Assembly: GCA_963668655.2 (NCBI GenBank)
Contig: CAXXPQ010000003.1
Coordinates: 186,001-250,000 of the forward strand
From: G963668655 sp963668655
Lineage (GTDB): Bacteria; Myxococcota_A; SURF-8
DNA length: 64,000 nt
Direction of reading: 5' to 3'
Positions 26,001 through 34,954 of this stretch are shown piece after piece. The position numbers and the translations under genes were made by a program. The notes below the pieces were generated by a model. It worked only from the letters and a program-made list of their open reading frames with translations, did not search any database and was not told where the DNA came from. How positions within the stretch are numbered: the stretch's first letter is position 1; each line of letters starts with the position of its first letter.

Positions 26001-29000
26001 CTCCACCGAGTATTTCCAGCGCGCCATGGAGATCTTCATCTCCGTGAAAAAAATGAACGTTCTGGCCGCGCTCACCCGTTCCATCTCGTTGAATTTCTAC
26101 CGGAAGGGGGATCGGAAAACGGCGGTGGAGAAACTGGACTTAAGCCTCAAATATCTGAAAAAATACGGGGTTCGCCCCCCCGGAGACTTCATTCCCATCG
26201 CCATCGGCCGGAATTCCTCCCTTTCCCCCATGGGCTTTACCAAAGGATGGGAGAAAAACGTCAACCTCTCGCTTCGCAACCTGATTCTGGAAGACCTGGA
26301 ACAATACCGTAGCGGCCAGGCTCGTCTGGAAGAGAAATACGCCTATCTCGACAAGCTTCTGGCCGAAAAGGATGGAATTCACGGAGACTTGCAACGGGAA
26401 CTTTCGGTTCTGGACAACCGCATGGGACGCTTCGCCTTCCACGCCGGAATGGACGCCGCCGCGTTGGAGCACTTCGGTAAATCCTACATGCAGTTCGAGG
26501 TGATCCAGTCCAAGGAACTGGAGGAGGACGACCCCGACCTGAAGACCATCGAAACCATGAAGGACCGCAACGATCTTTTCGCGGAAAATTCCAAGGAAAA
26601 GATGAAATTCGTGTTGGATCCTAAAGAGTTCGAGGAACAGATGCTGCACGCCCTGGCGGCCTCGGACGTTCTGTTGCGGCAGCTTTCGGAAGATCGGATG
26701 CTTACCGAGAACCGCCTGCGGGAAGTCCTGATCCGGCTGGAACGCGGCCTGCGACGCATGGAAAAGGTACAGGGCGACGGAGATCCGATCATCCGAGAGG
26801 ATCTGATCTGGAAACTGTACAACAACATCGCCATCCTTTCGCTGAAATACGGCGAGCGGACCCTTGCGAAAAGCAGCCAGGCATCGTCCACGGCGGATAT
26901 CGCCGCGATGACCCTGCTCCGGGAAGCGGAGCTTTTCACCCAGGGTGTCGGATACTTGAAGAAAGTCAGCCAGTTGACTGCTCCTCCCGAGAAGGAGGAA
27001 GAGGAACCGCCGGCCGTGGACATGGCCGTTTCTCCCTGGCTGCGCGCCCGCATGCACGCGCAGTCGCTGCTCAATCTTTCGGAACTGGCCGGATATTTCG
27101 AAACCAAAGAGGAACTGGCCGACGCCGACGGGCGCTCCATGAAATACCTGCTCAAGGCCAAAGCCTTCTGCGAGAATCCGCCGAAGGACGCCGAAACGGA
27201 AGAAGGAACCTGGAAGCCGCGCCGGATGGAACTGGAGGAGATCTGCTGGAACGTCCGCATGACCTATGCGGCGAGAACCGGAAACGCGGCTCAGGCTGAT
27301 GAAGTCATCGCCGATTTTCTTGCGAATTCTCCGAAAATGCTGGGGGAAACGTACCTTCAACACGCGGAGGCCGTTCGAAATCGGCTTTTCTCGCAGGCGA
27401 TGGAAATGGCGGCGGCGGCGGGCAATTACGCCCGGTTGTGGAAACTGGCCGAGCAACAAAGTCGCCGCCTCGTGCTGGACGAGATGGAAAAGGTGGGCTA
27501 CGGCGTGGACTCGCCGGACCTGAAAATCCTTTTGAAAAACATCGATGAATACGCCCGGGCCTACCGCAAGGAAGTGGAAGGCCAATCCTTCTGGGAAACT
27601 CCGGCCAAACACAACGAGCGCCTGGCCCGTATGGACGGCTTGAGGAAAACGCTGCTGGAAGGTATGCAGCAATTGAAGGAAAAGGCGCCCAAACTTTCCG
27701 ACCTGTTCTCCATCGGCAATCCCGATCCTTCGGCGGCCCTGCCCGTTTTGCGCGAAGGCGAGGCCATCGCGTCCTATCTGACCGTGGGCGACCGTATTTA
27801 TCTTCTGATTCTGGATTCACAAGGCGTTCGGGGAAGCGTTCTGCCGCAGAAACTCGACGGAATCCGCAAAGCCGCGCTGCGTTTCGAACCGGACGCCGAC
27901 GCCACGCGGACGGAAGAAGCCGCCGACCTGCCCATTCTCCTTTCCCTTGTGAAGCCTCTCATGAAGGAATTGAAAGACAAGAAGCTGGTCTATCTCGACA
28001 TCGACCGCCTGTCGCCGCGTTTTCCCATCTACTCCTTCGCGCGCCGGTTGAACCGACCGGATCTGAGTATCGTCAAGATCGCCTCCGTAGCCGGACTGGC
28101 GGATTCCTTCGCCAATCGCAACCTGTCCAAACAGACCGGCATGGCCGTGATTTACGAGGAAAAACAGGCCAAATCCATCCTCCCCGACGTAATGAAGCGC
28201 CTGATTCAGGAACACGGCTCCTGGAAAGTCGCCGCCGAGAAAAACGCCTTGGCGGCCGCCGTTCTTCCGGACCTGAAAAAGAGCGGCTTCGCGATTCTGG
28301 ATCAACCGTTGGTTTTCGAGGGAACCTCTGCCGCCAACGCCTGGCTGAAGTTCCAATCGGACCTGGAAGGAATCGGCCAGTATCAACTGGTCAAGCACCT
28401 GGATTCCTTATGGAATACCAACCTGGCGATTTTCGCCAACGTTCAACATACGCAGCGCGTCCGAGAGGAACGGTTGTTTCTGGAACGGATTTTGAACGCC
28501 GCCGGCATTCCTGGCTTCGTTCTGGTGGACCGGGCCACCACGCCCATAGGGACCGCCATTCAATGGTTCGAAACCGCCGCGCCGCTTCTGAAGAAAGAAT
28601 CCCGCGCCGAGGCGTATCAGGCCGGACTGAAGGCGGTTCTTCTGCCCGACAAGACGCCGGGAGGCGATGGCGTGCAACTGTACGGTTACGCCGGAATGAA
28701 CGAAGAACAGACCCTGGCCTACGCCAAGACCAGTCTGATGCCCACCATCAAAAAGGCCATCGGCCTCCAGAAAGCCAAGGCCCCCCGGGCCGCCGTGGAG
28801 GAATACGAGAAAGCCCTGGGGTTCATCGACTACACCGGCGAAACCAAATTCCTGGGCAAAGTATTGGAATTTCTGGTGGATCAGTCCAAGGTCATCCGGG
28901 ATTGGGACCGGGCGATCAAATACCAGCACCGCATTCTGGCTCCCATCGAGGAAGCGGCCAAGACGGACAAGAAGCAGCTCGCGCCGCTGGTGACGGCCAA

Positions 29001-31677
29001 GAAAACCCTGGCCGACCTGTACACCATGGGAAAATATTACGACGACGCACTCAAGTACAACCAGGAAATCATCGACCTGATGCTGTCGTTCAAGGCCAGA
29101 AAACGGCTGGGACCGTTCTATTCCCAACGTGGGCTGATTCTCGAACGGGCGGCCAGGTATCCGGACGCCTTGAAGAATTTCGAGGAAGCCTTCGACATCT
29201 TCACGGCGATCAAAAACACGGACGGACGCCTGGAGCAGGCCAGAAACGCCGCCCGGATTCTGCGCCAGCGGCTTTCCGATTATAAAGGGGCCATGAAATA
29301 CAACCAGTTGGCCCAGGAGCTTTCGGGAACGGCTTCCGATTACTCCCGGTATCTGTTGAAGTTGCAGGAAGCTCGGATTCTGCAAGCCCAGGGCGACCAT
29401 CCCAAAACCGTGTCCATCTGCCTGGACCTGATCGAGAAAGGCAAGGAAGGTTCGGCCAAGGCTCTGGCCGAGGGCATGAAGATCGCCAAGGACAAGAGCA
29501 TCGACAAGGCTAAAAAGAAGGAATTGCTTCTGCCCCTGATGAAAGCCCGGGACCAGATGGACGATATTCAGCTTCTTTCCTACCTGGACGCCATCAAGAG
29601 TCTGTCGCTTTCCGGTCGTTTCGGACAGGCCATGGAACGGATCGGAAACGCGAAGGTCTTCGCGGAAAAGAAGAAGGATACGGGCAAGCTGATTCAGCTT
29701 CTCAACGCGCGGGGCTACATCTACGCCAAACTGGGCAACACGGACGAGGCCATCAAGGCTTACGAGGAAGCCATCGCCCTGACGGTGGAAATCGGCAACC
29801 TGGGCGAGGAAGCCATCGGGCACAACAACGTGGGCGACGCCCTGCGATTGGCGGGCCGCTTCGCGGACGCCCGGCAGGCGTTCATGCGCGCCATGGAACT
29901 GGACCGCAAACTGGGCGATTCCGTGGGTCTGGCCTTCGATTACGCCAATATCGGCCTGGCGTTCGAAGGCATGGGCCGGGACGTGGACGCCATCGAAAAC
30001 CTGAGCGAAGCTATCGCCCTGTCACGCAAACTGGGCAACCCGCTGAACGAACTCAAATCGCTCATCGCGCTCGGCCGCATCTACATCAAGCAGAAGAAAC
30101 TCGATTCGGCGCGGAAAAATCTGGAAGACGGCCTGGCCCTGGCCGTAAAACTGAACGACACCAACTGGGAATGGAAGTATCGCCTGCAACTTGGGCGCGT
30201 GGACGTACTGGAAGGGCGGACAAAGGAAGGATTGGAACACTTCCTCACCGCCATCGAAACCACGGAATCCATGCCTCCCATCATCCGCGTGGCGAAAAAC
30301 GGCCCTCGGATAGAAGAGGAGACCTCAGAGCTGTACGATGAAGCCCTGGATATCCTGTCCAAGGAAGGCAAATCGGAGGAAGCCTTCGATCTGACGGAAC
30401 GTTACCGTTCCCGGCAATTCCTGGATCTGTTCGGGGGAGAGACCATCGCGTTTCCGTTCAAGGGCGTGCTGGAACGGCTGGCAAAGGAAAAGGAAAGCCG
30501 CACGCGGCTACAGGCCGCCCGGAACGAATGGCTGAAGGCCCCCGAGGACGGCAAGGCCGCCGCTAAAACGGCTCTGGACGAAGCCCGGGCAAGCTACGAC
30601 GCCAGTCTCGCCGATCTGGCGAATCTGAACGAGCGGCTTCCGGCCTACGTCAAGGTGGACAGCCGCCCCTTCGCCGAACTTCTGCCGCTGCTTCCCGACG
30701 ATTACGCCCTGATCTCCTACTACCAGACCGGCAACGCCCTGCTGATCTGGACGGTAGCCAATGGTTCCCTTTCCATGGAACGCGTCGAGATCACGCGGGA
30801 TTCCTCCAATGAGCGAGTGAAAACCTTCCGAAATCTACTGCTGAATTTCCATCCCGTAGAGACCGTCGCGCAATCGTTGTACGAACAACTGATTCTCCCG
30901 GTGCAGGACAGGATCCGGGATCGAGAAAAATGGGTGGTGGTGCCCTTCGGTCCGCTGCACTTCGTACCTTTCGCCGCCCTGTACGACGGAAAGCGCTTTT
31001 TGTTGGACATGAAAGCCGTCAGCTATCTTTCCAGCATGAACCAGCTTCGCTTCCTTGGATCGGCGGGCGGAAAAATGCCGAAAAATCCGAAACGCCTGGC
31101 CCTGGGAGGAGAAATCACGGAAGGAAACGATCTCGGCAAGCTGCCCTTCACGAAGCACGAACTCGAAAGCTTTGGGTACACCTTCGTCAATCCCACCGTT
31201 CTCATTGGAGAAAACGCATCCGAGGAAGAATTCAAGCGCCTGGCTCCCGGTGTCGATCACATTCACATCGCCAGCCACGCCGACCTGGATCGTGTCAGCC
31301 CGATTCGGAGTTCCCTCACGCTGGCTCCCAAGGGAAACGAAGACGGAAAGCTTCGTCTTTCCGAAGTCTTGGCCCTGCCGCTGAAGGCGGAACTGGTCAC
31401 GCTTTCCGCCTGTGAAACGGCTTTAGGGCCCCTGGGTTCGGGGGATGAGGTCATCGGCTTGAGCCGAGCCTTCCTGGGCGCGGGAGCCCGGCGCGTGCTG
31501 GCCAGTCTCTGGCGCGTCTCCGATCTGGCCACGGCGGTATTGATGAAACACATGTTCCGCCGCTTGAAAGAGGAAGCGCCTTCCCCGGCTTTGCGGGACG
31601 CGCAGAAGGAAGTGCGTACGTTCTTCCCGCATCCGAATTATTGGGCGGGCTTCCGGCTGGAGGGCGCGCTGAACTGA
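23098..31677 (+). CDS. Giant lipoprotein: TolB-like propeller, TPR arrays and two CHAT domains
   Basis: A 2,859-residue protein with lipobox LLPALLFAGC (Cys26). Residues about 40-340 form a TolB/PD40-like propeller (SPDGLSLVYVSNQKGSPDIWLKDL, SFSPDGKSILFVSMRSD). TPR helices fill about 350-1490 and 1880-2480. A C-terminal CHAT peptidase domain (about 2525-2859) has FGPLHFVPFAALYDG, catalytic His2727 in HIASHAD and Cys2772 in TLSACETALG, then GLSRAFLGAGARRVLASLW. A second, earlier CHAT-like unit (about 1545-1855; EGEAIASYLTVGDRIYLLIL, YLDIDRLSPRFPIYSFARRL, LAIFANVQHTQ) lacks both catalytic residues. CHAT proteins are caspase-like proteases or scaffolds. Being lipidated, it would act in the periplasm or at the surface. 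Confidence 0.92.
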   Translation: MTVSRNLRAFLIACSGILLPALLFAGCSGGRSWFGPKILLDEFKLQPVKQEIAEPTHLTRFTTDEFYGRISPDGLSLVYVSNQKGSPDIWLKDLTTGIPERLTDHVAVDTMPSFSPDGKSILFVSMRSDVTGDVYLQKIGDDEPEPLTDRKTADSYPVFAPDGESFFMSSGPEGKQQVVRYWLKQKRFEKLGGVGSTHPAVSPDGQYLAFVEPNEEKVNELVLLHLSSRKKKTVTAEGYQCGFPSFSPDGKRLFFVRFYYTQPGSLLDGNENGTVWSVPTNLAWKLPPSKVRDKMVQVTSGRMNHLFLQAHANGLVYTTKQDNNLDVWMQPFTGLFPEFKSPDQALAFALSLEDDFDRLIALRKLSRFKNAPEYQESLYRASLIERRNQWYFKQKDSLDELNALSTPYGDFQGLAKVDLAVWDTESTQGLQVKTGVRLQPEQISRALDQLKTVGTEYGHNPHVSAYVQLRQGDMLRIQGQDIQAISAYETVLNEYPDQREEGVQAKIRLGEIFSSIRARDLQVRYYLTLFKQYPEFEDWLRLTIENIVQEYRRELRQIPEIHALLNPPEFDADRRRIPEKIRQQQIARGVAKVDERLVDQLRALIDVNPDNPLLGSVLQFKIGKIYESQKRLDLAARAMQQIVNAYPERKREVTQATFQLGDYALKISEDLRDKGRFNEAAGYYSEALSYYENITKMYPPKHRHHRKARKEFLSLALLKAGLEERQGDWVSAMKSYQKVADFDPGVIQAQRKIIFYGVRNGKYDKLEEAFEEMIDKDSTDFVGHYCLGYLLTWKPDLDEGDLDDAEEELLIAMALNSQSPYTYLTLGWIYEMREAVFGDISSGWIEESIDAYDRAYRTNDRRADLQTEADILINLGNVFAQLGNTWRYAYDKYKERVGLKLPFLDKKREALFYVRYGRAAFNLDEYEEASVYFERSLELARKFKLRELEAELIARLALNYQMQGRYDTSTEYFQRAMEIFISVKKMNVLAALTRSISLNFYRKGDRKTAVEKLDLSLKYLKKYGVRPPGDFIPIAIGRNSSLSPMGFTKGWEKNVNLSLRNLILEDLEQYRSGQARLEEKYAYLDKLLAEKDGIHGDLQRELSVLDNRMGRFAFHAGMDAAALEHFGKSYMQFEVIQSKELEEDDPDLKTIETMKDRNDLFAENSKEKMKFVLDPKEFEEQMLHALAASDVLLRQLSEDRMLTENRLREVLIRLERGLRRMEKVQGDGDPIIREDLIWKLYNNIAILSLKYGERTLAKSSQASSTADIAAMTLLREAELFTQGVGYLKKVSQLTAPPEKEEEEPPAVDMAVSPWLRARMHAQSLLNLSELAGYFETKEELADADGRSMKYLLKAKAFCENPPKDAETEEGTWKPRRMELEEICWNVRMTYAARTGNAAQADEVIADFLANSPKMLGETYLQHAEAVRNRLFSQAMEMAAAAGNYARLWKLAEQQSRRLVLDEMEKVGYGVDSPDLKILLKNIDEYARAYRKEVEGQSFWETPAKHNERLARMDGLRKTLLEGMQQLKEKAPKLSDLFSIGNPDPSAALPVLREGEAIASYLTVGDRIYLLILDSQGVRGSVLPQKLDGIRKAALRFEPDADATRTEEAADLPILLSLVKPLMKELKDKKLVYLDIDRLSPRFPIYSFARRLNRPDLSIVKIASVAGLADSFANRNLSKQTGMAVIYEEKQAKSILPDVMKRLIQEHGSWKVAAEKNALAAAVLPDLKKSGFAILDQPLVFEGTSAANAWLKFQSDLEGIGQYQLVKHLDSLWNTNLAIFANVQHTQRVREERLFLERILNAAGIPGFVLVDRATTPIGTAIQWFETAAPLLKKESRAEAYQAGLKAVLLPDKTPGGDGVQLYGYAGMNEEQTLAYAKTSLMPTIKKAIGLQKAKAPRAAVEEYEKALGFIDYTGETKFLGKVLEFLVDQSKVIRDWDRAIKYQHRILAPIEEAAKTDKKQLAPLVTAKKTLADLYTMGKYYDDALKYNQEIIDLMLSFKARKRLGPFYSQRGLILERAARYPDALKNFEEAFDIFTAIKNTDGRLEQARNAARILRQRLSDYKGAMKYNQLAQELSGTASDYSRYLLKLQEARILQAQGDHPKTVSICLDLIEKGKEGSAKALAEGMKIAKDKSIDKAKKKELLLPLMKARDQMDDIQLLSYLDAIKSLSLSGRFGQAMERIGNAKVFAEKKKDTGKLIQLLNARGYIYAKLGNTDEAIKAYEEAIALTVEIGNLGEEAIGHNNVGDALRLAGRFADARQAFMRAMELDRKLGDSVGLAFDYANIGLAFEGMGRDVDAIENLSEAIALSRKLGNPLNELKSLIALGRIYIKQKKLDSARKNLEDGLALAVKLNDTNWEWKYRLQLGRVDVLEGRTKEGLEHFLTAIETTESMPPIIRVAKNGPRIEEETSELYDEALDILSKEGKSEEAFDLTERYRSRQFLDLFGGETIAFPFKGVLERLAKEKESRTRLQAARNEWLKAPEDGKAAAKTALDEARASYDASLADLANLNERLPAYVKVDSRPFAELLPLLPDDYALISYYQTGNALLIWTVANGSLSMERVEITRDSSNERVKTFRNLLLNFHPVETVAQSLYEQLILPVQDRIRDREKWVVVPFGPLHFVPFAALYDGKRFLLDMKAVSYLSSMNQLRFLGSAGGKMPKNPKRLALGGEITEGNDLGKLPFTKHELESFGYTFVNPTVLIGENASEEEFKRLAPGVDHIHIASHADLDRVSPIRSSLTLAPKGNEDGKLRLSEVLALPLKAELVTLSACETALGPLGSGDEVIGLSRAFLGAGARRVLASLWRVSDLATAVLMKHMFRRLKEEAPSPALRDAQKEVRTFFPHPNYWAGFRLEGALN

Positions 31678-31705
31678 ACGGGTTTCTTTCCAGGGAAGGA
31701 AAGTC

Positions 31706-32254
31706 ATGCCGGCAAATGGGGGAAACCACCGGATTTCGGGGGAATACGAGTTGAAAAACGCGGCGGAAAGGCTTGTGCGCCGCCTGAAAGACAACCGGAA
31801 AACCCTCGCCACGGCGGAATCCTGCACGGGAGGCTTGATTTCCTCCTGGATAACCGCTATACCCGGAGCATCGGACGTGTTCCTTGAAGGACTGACGCCG
31901 TATCGAAACGAAGCCAAAATCCGGTGGCTGGCCGTCCGAGAGGAAACGCTGGAACGTTACGGAGCCGTCAGCGAATCCTGCGTGCGGGAAATGCTTCAAG
32001 GTCTGATCGAAAAGAGCGGCGCGGACGCCGGGATCGCCGTCAGCGGCATCGCCGGTCCGGGCGGCGGCACGGATGAAAAGCCCGTAGGAACGGTGTTTTT
32101 AGGCGTAACACTGGGAGAAAACACCCTGATCCGACGGGAACTTTTTTCCGGAAACCGGGACGAAATCAGAAAAGCGGCCGCTCTAACGGCCATGAATACA
32201 TTGAAAAATCTCTTGAAAGAGGAAGGAAATCATCATGGCGATCGATCCGAATAA
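31706..32254 (+). CDS. pncC: Nicotinamide-nucleotide amidase (CinA C-terminal domain)
   Basis: A 182-residue stand-alone CinA C-terminal domain: TLATAESCTGGLISSWITAIPGASDVF with the catalytic Ser-Cys-Thr region, YGAVSESCVREM, AVSGIAGPGGGTDEKPVGTV. PncC deamidates NMN to nicotinate mononucleotide, salvaging NAD-cycle by-products of DNA ligase. RBS GGGAAGGAAAG precedes the ATG. Its last 20 bases overlap recA, so the two are translationally coupled; cinA-recA is a well-known pairing. It follows the CHAT gene by 28 bases. Confidence 0.93.
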   Translation: MPANGGNHRISGEYELKNAAERLVRRLKDNRKTLATAESCTGGLISSWITAIPGASDVFLEGLTPYRNEAKIRWLAVREETLERYGAVSESCVREMLQGLIEKSGADAGIAVSGIAGPGGGTDEKPVGTVFLGVTLGENTLIRRELFSGNRDEIRKAAALTAMNTLKNLLKEEGNHHGDRSE

Positions 32255-33299
32255 GCTGAAATCCGTGGATCTGGCCATCAGTTCCATCGAGAAACAGTTC
32301 GGCAAGGGCTCCATCATGCGGCTGGGCGACGGCGGCGTGACTCCCGGCTCCGTTCCCTTCATTTCCACCGGCGCCCTTCCCCTGGACATCGCCCTGGGCA
32401 TCGGCGGCATTCCCCGAGGACGCATTACGGAGATCTACGGGCCGGAAGCGTCCGGAAAAACCACCCTGGCCCTGCATTGCGTGGCCGAAGCGCAGAAAAA
32501 AGGCGGCATCGCCGCGTTTATCGACGCCGAACACGCCCTGGATGTAAATTACGCCAGGAAACTTGGCGTCAATACGGACGAAATCTTGATTTCCCAACCC
32601 GATTACGGCGAGCAGGCCCTGGAGATCATGGAAATGCTGGTGCGCTCCAACGGCATCGACATTCTGGTGGTGGACTCCGTGGCCGCGCTGGTGCCCCGGG
32701 CGGAGATCGACGGCGAAATGGGCGACTCCCACGTCGGATTGCAGGCCCGCCTCATGAGTCAGGCCATGCGCAAACTCACCGGCCTGATTTCCAAGTCCCA
32801 GACGGCGGTGATTTTCATCAACCAGATCCGCATGAAGATCGGCGTCATGTACGGCAGCCCGGAAACCACCACGGGCGGAAACGCCCTGAAATTCTACAGT
32901 TCTCTTCGCGTGGACATCCGCCGGATCGGGGCCATCAAAAAAGGAGATGAAATTCTGGGCAGTCGGACGAAAGTGAAAATCGTCAAAAACAAACTGGCCC
33001 CGCCCTTCAAGACCATCGAGTTCGACATCATGTACGGGGAAGGCATCTCCCGGGAAGGCGCCACCCTGGACATCGCGGTGGATCAGAATATCGTGGACAA
33101 GGCCGGCTCCTGGTTCTCCTACAACGGCGAGCGCATCGGGCAAGGTCGTGAAAATGTTAAGCAATTCCTGAAAGAGAACCCCGACATTCTAACGTCCATA
33201 GAGGAAAGCGTTGCGGAAAAGTTTGGCTTGGATTTCATGGGATCGGGTAAAAAAGCCGACTCCGTGGAAGAGCCCGAATCGACGCCCAAGAAGAAATAA
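32235..33299 (+). CDS. recA: Recombinase A
   Basis: A 354-residue RecA of standard length. It has Walker A GPEASGKTTLA, the MAW-type region, Walker B DILVVDSVAALVPRAEI, L1/L2 loops with SQAMRKLTG and IRMKIGVMYGSPETTTGGNALKFYSS, and a charged C-terminal tail. It forms the presynaptic filament for homologous recombination and SOS induction. I found no LexA-type box in the short space before pncC, so it may be read from further upstream. Followed 15 bases later by pilT. Confidence 0.98.
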   Translation: MAIDPNKLKSVDLAISSIEKQFGKGSIMRLGDGGVTPGSVPFISTGALPLDIALGIGGIPRGRITEIYGPEASGKTTLALHCVAEAQKKGGIAAFIDAEHALDVNYARKLGVNTDEILISQPDYGEQALEIMEMLVRSNGIDILVVDSVAALVPRAEIDGEMGDSHVGLQARLMSQAMRKLTGLISKSQTAVIFINQIRMKIGVMYGSPETTTGGNALKFYSSLRVDIRRIGAIKKGDEILGSRTKVKIVKNKLAPPFKTIEFDIMYGEGISREGATLDIAVDQNIVDKAGSWFSYNGERIGQGRENVKQFLKENPDILTSIEESVAEKFGLDFMGSGKKADSVEEPESTPKKK

Positions 33300-33314
33300 A
33301 CAGAGGAGTCTTCC

Positions 33315-34454
33315 ATGACCCTGGACGAGATCCTGACCATCGGTTTCAAAGGCAAGGCCAGTGACATTCATCTGAAGGTCGGCCTGCCCCCCATGTTCCG
33401 TATCAGCGGAACGCTGGTCGCTCTGAAGAACGCGGAACGGCTCGGTCCTCCTCACCTTCAAGCCATCGTGGACAATCTCCTGACCGACCGGCAGAAGAAA
33501 ACCCTGCTGGAAGAACGGGAAGTCGATCTGGCCCACGGTATCTCCGGTATAGGCCGGTTCCGCATCAACGTCTACCACCAGCGGGGCTCGCTGGCCATCG
33601 CCGCCCGCGTGATCCCCATGGACGTTCCCAATTTCGAGAAACTCCATCTCCCCAAGGTCATGGAGAAGATCTCATCCTACCAGCGAGGTCTGGTCCTGGT
33701 GACCGGAACCACGGGGTCGGGAAAATCCTCCACCCTGGCGGCGATCATCGATCACATCAACAGCACGCGCACCTGCCATATCATGACCATCGAGGATCCC
33801 ATCGAGTTTCTCGTACGGGATAAGCGCTCCATGGTCAATCAGCGGGAACTGGGACTGGACACCTATTCCTTTTCCGGCGCGCTGAAATCCGCCCTTCGCC
33901 AGGATCCCGATGTCATCCTCATTGGGGAGATGCGCGACCTGGAGACCATCGAGACGGCCATGCATTCCGCCGAAACCGGCCACCTGGTCATGTCCACCCT
34001 GCATACCATGGATGCGTCGGAGACGATCAACCGTATCGTCAGCATGTTCGAGCCTTACCAACAGAAGACCATCCGCCTGCAACTGGCCTCCATTCTGCAA
34101 GCCGTCGTCAGCCAGCGCCTGGTGCCGACGAAAGACGGAAAGAAGCGCGTACCGGCGGTGGAAGTGCTGATAAACACCCCCCACATTCAGGAGTTGATCG
34201 AAGACGAAAGCAAACTCAAGGAGTTGCGCGACGCCATCGCCGACGGGCACGTCTCCTACGGCATGCAGACCTTCGATCAATCCCTGATGTCGCTGGTCAA
34301 ACGGAACATGGTCGCCTACGATACCGCGCTGATTTACGCCAGCAACCCGGCGGACTTCGAGCTTCGCTTCAAGGGAATCAGTTCCAGCGACGGCGGCAAA
34401 TGGGATCAGTTCGACGAGGATTCCGGCGACGTGGACTTCGAAATCGAACGCTAG
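33315..34454 (+). CDS. pilT: Type IV pilus retraction ATPase PilT
   Basis: A 379-residue PilT: ASDIHLKVGLPPMFRISG at the N-terminus, Walker A GTTGSGKSSTLAA, Asp box TIEDPIEF, Walker B VILIGEMRDLETIETAMHSAETGHLVMSTLHT, then the PilT-specific LQLASILQAVVSQRLVP. Unlike PilB/GspE it has no zinc CXXC pairs, which separates it from the gene at 16644. It depolymerises pili for twitching and DNA uptake. AGAGGAG lies before the ATG. Placement between recA and recX is uncommon. No other pilus genes are in the window. The C-terminal 30 residues are acidic. Confidence 0.95.
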   Translation: MTLDEILTIGFKGKASDIHLKVGLPPMFRISGTLVALKNAERLGPPHLQAIVDNLLTDRQKKTLLEEREVDLAHGISGIGRFRINVYHQRGSLAIAARVIPMDVPNFEKLHLPKVMEKISSYQRGLVLVTGTTGSGKSSTLAAIIDHINSTRTCHIMTIEDPIEFLVRDKRSMVNQRELGLDTYSFSGALKSALRQDPDVILIGEMRDLETIETAMHSAETGHLVMSTLHTMDASETINRIVSMFEPYQQKTIRLQLASILQAVVSQRLVPTKDGKKRVPAVEVLINTPHIQELIEDESKLKELRDAIADGHVSYGMQTFDQSLMSLVKRNMVAYDTALIYASNPADFELRFKGISSSDGGKWDQFDEDSGDVDFEIER

Positions 34455-34456
34455 CC

Positions 34457-34954
34457 GTGCCCGACAGCGGAAAGACACCGAAATCGGACCCCATGGCCGC
34501 GGCGGTGCGGATTCTCTCCGGCCGGGAGCACAGCCGCGCGGAATTGCGCCGGAAACTCCTCCAGCGCGGATACGACCGGGAGACCGTGGAACAAACCTTG
34601 ACAAAACTCCGGGACTTGGCCTACCTTGACGATCGCCGTTTCGCCGAGGCGCTGATCCGCCAGCGGGTTCAGATCAAGCTTCGCGGCCTGGAGGACGTCC
34701 GGCAGCGCTTGATGATCGCCGGAGTGAGTCGGGAAATCATCGACAATGCTCTGGAGGACGCCCGGGACGATCTGGATCTGCGTTCCGTCTGTCGCGAGGC
34801 GGGTAAAAAGCGACTCGCGACCTTGAACGAACCGGATGCGAAAAAGAAAAAAGCCAAACTGATCCGCCACTTGATCGGAAGGGGGTTCGAACCGGACACG
34901 GTCTTTGGCGTGGCGGCGCAGCTGCTGGACACCGAATACGAGGAATACACATGA
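34457..34954 (+). CDS. recX: Regulatory protein RecX
   Basis: A 165-residue RecX with three helical repeats: AVRILSGREHSRAELRRKLLQRGYD, LAYLDDRRFAEALIRQRV and KKAKLIRHLIGRGFEPDTVFGVA. RecX binds and limits the RecA filament. The start is uncertain: GTG at 34457 (three bases after pilT stops) gives a normal N-terminus; ATG at 34493 is the alternative. Its stop overlaps the alaS start as ATGA, so recX and alaS are coupled, a common recX-alaS arrangement. Confidence 0.88.
   Translation: MPDSGKTPKSDPMAAAVRILSGREHSRAELRRKLLQRGYDRETVEQTLTKLRDLAYLDDRRFAEALIRQRVQIKLRGLEDVRQRLMIAGVSREIIDNALEDARDDLDLRSVCREAGKKRLATLNEPDAKKKKAKLIRHLIGRGFEPDTVFGVAAQLLDTEYEEYT

Noticed and set aside
23098..31677. Reading the CHAT protein as a CRISPR-linked (Craspase Csx29-like) effector
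   Set aside because: No cas gene or CRISPR array is present, the protein is a lipoprotein, and its neighbours are envelope genes.
31678..32234. LexA (SOS) box before recA
   Set aside because: I looked for GAAC-N4-GTTC and CTG-N10-CAG type palindromes before pncC and recA and saw none convincing.
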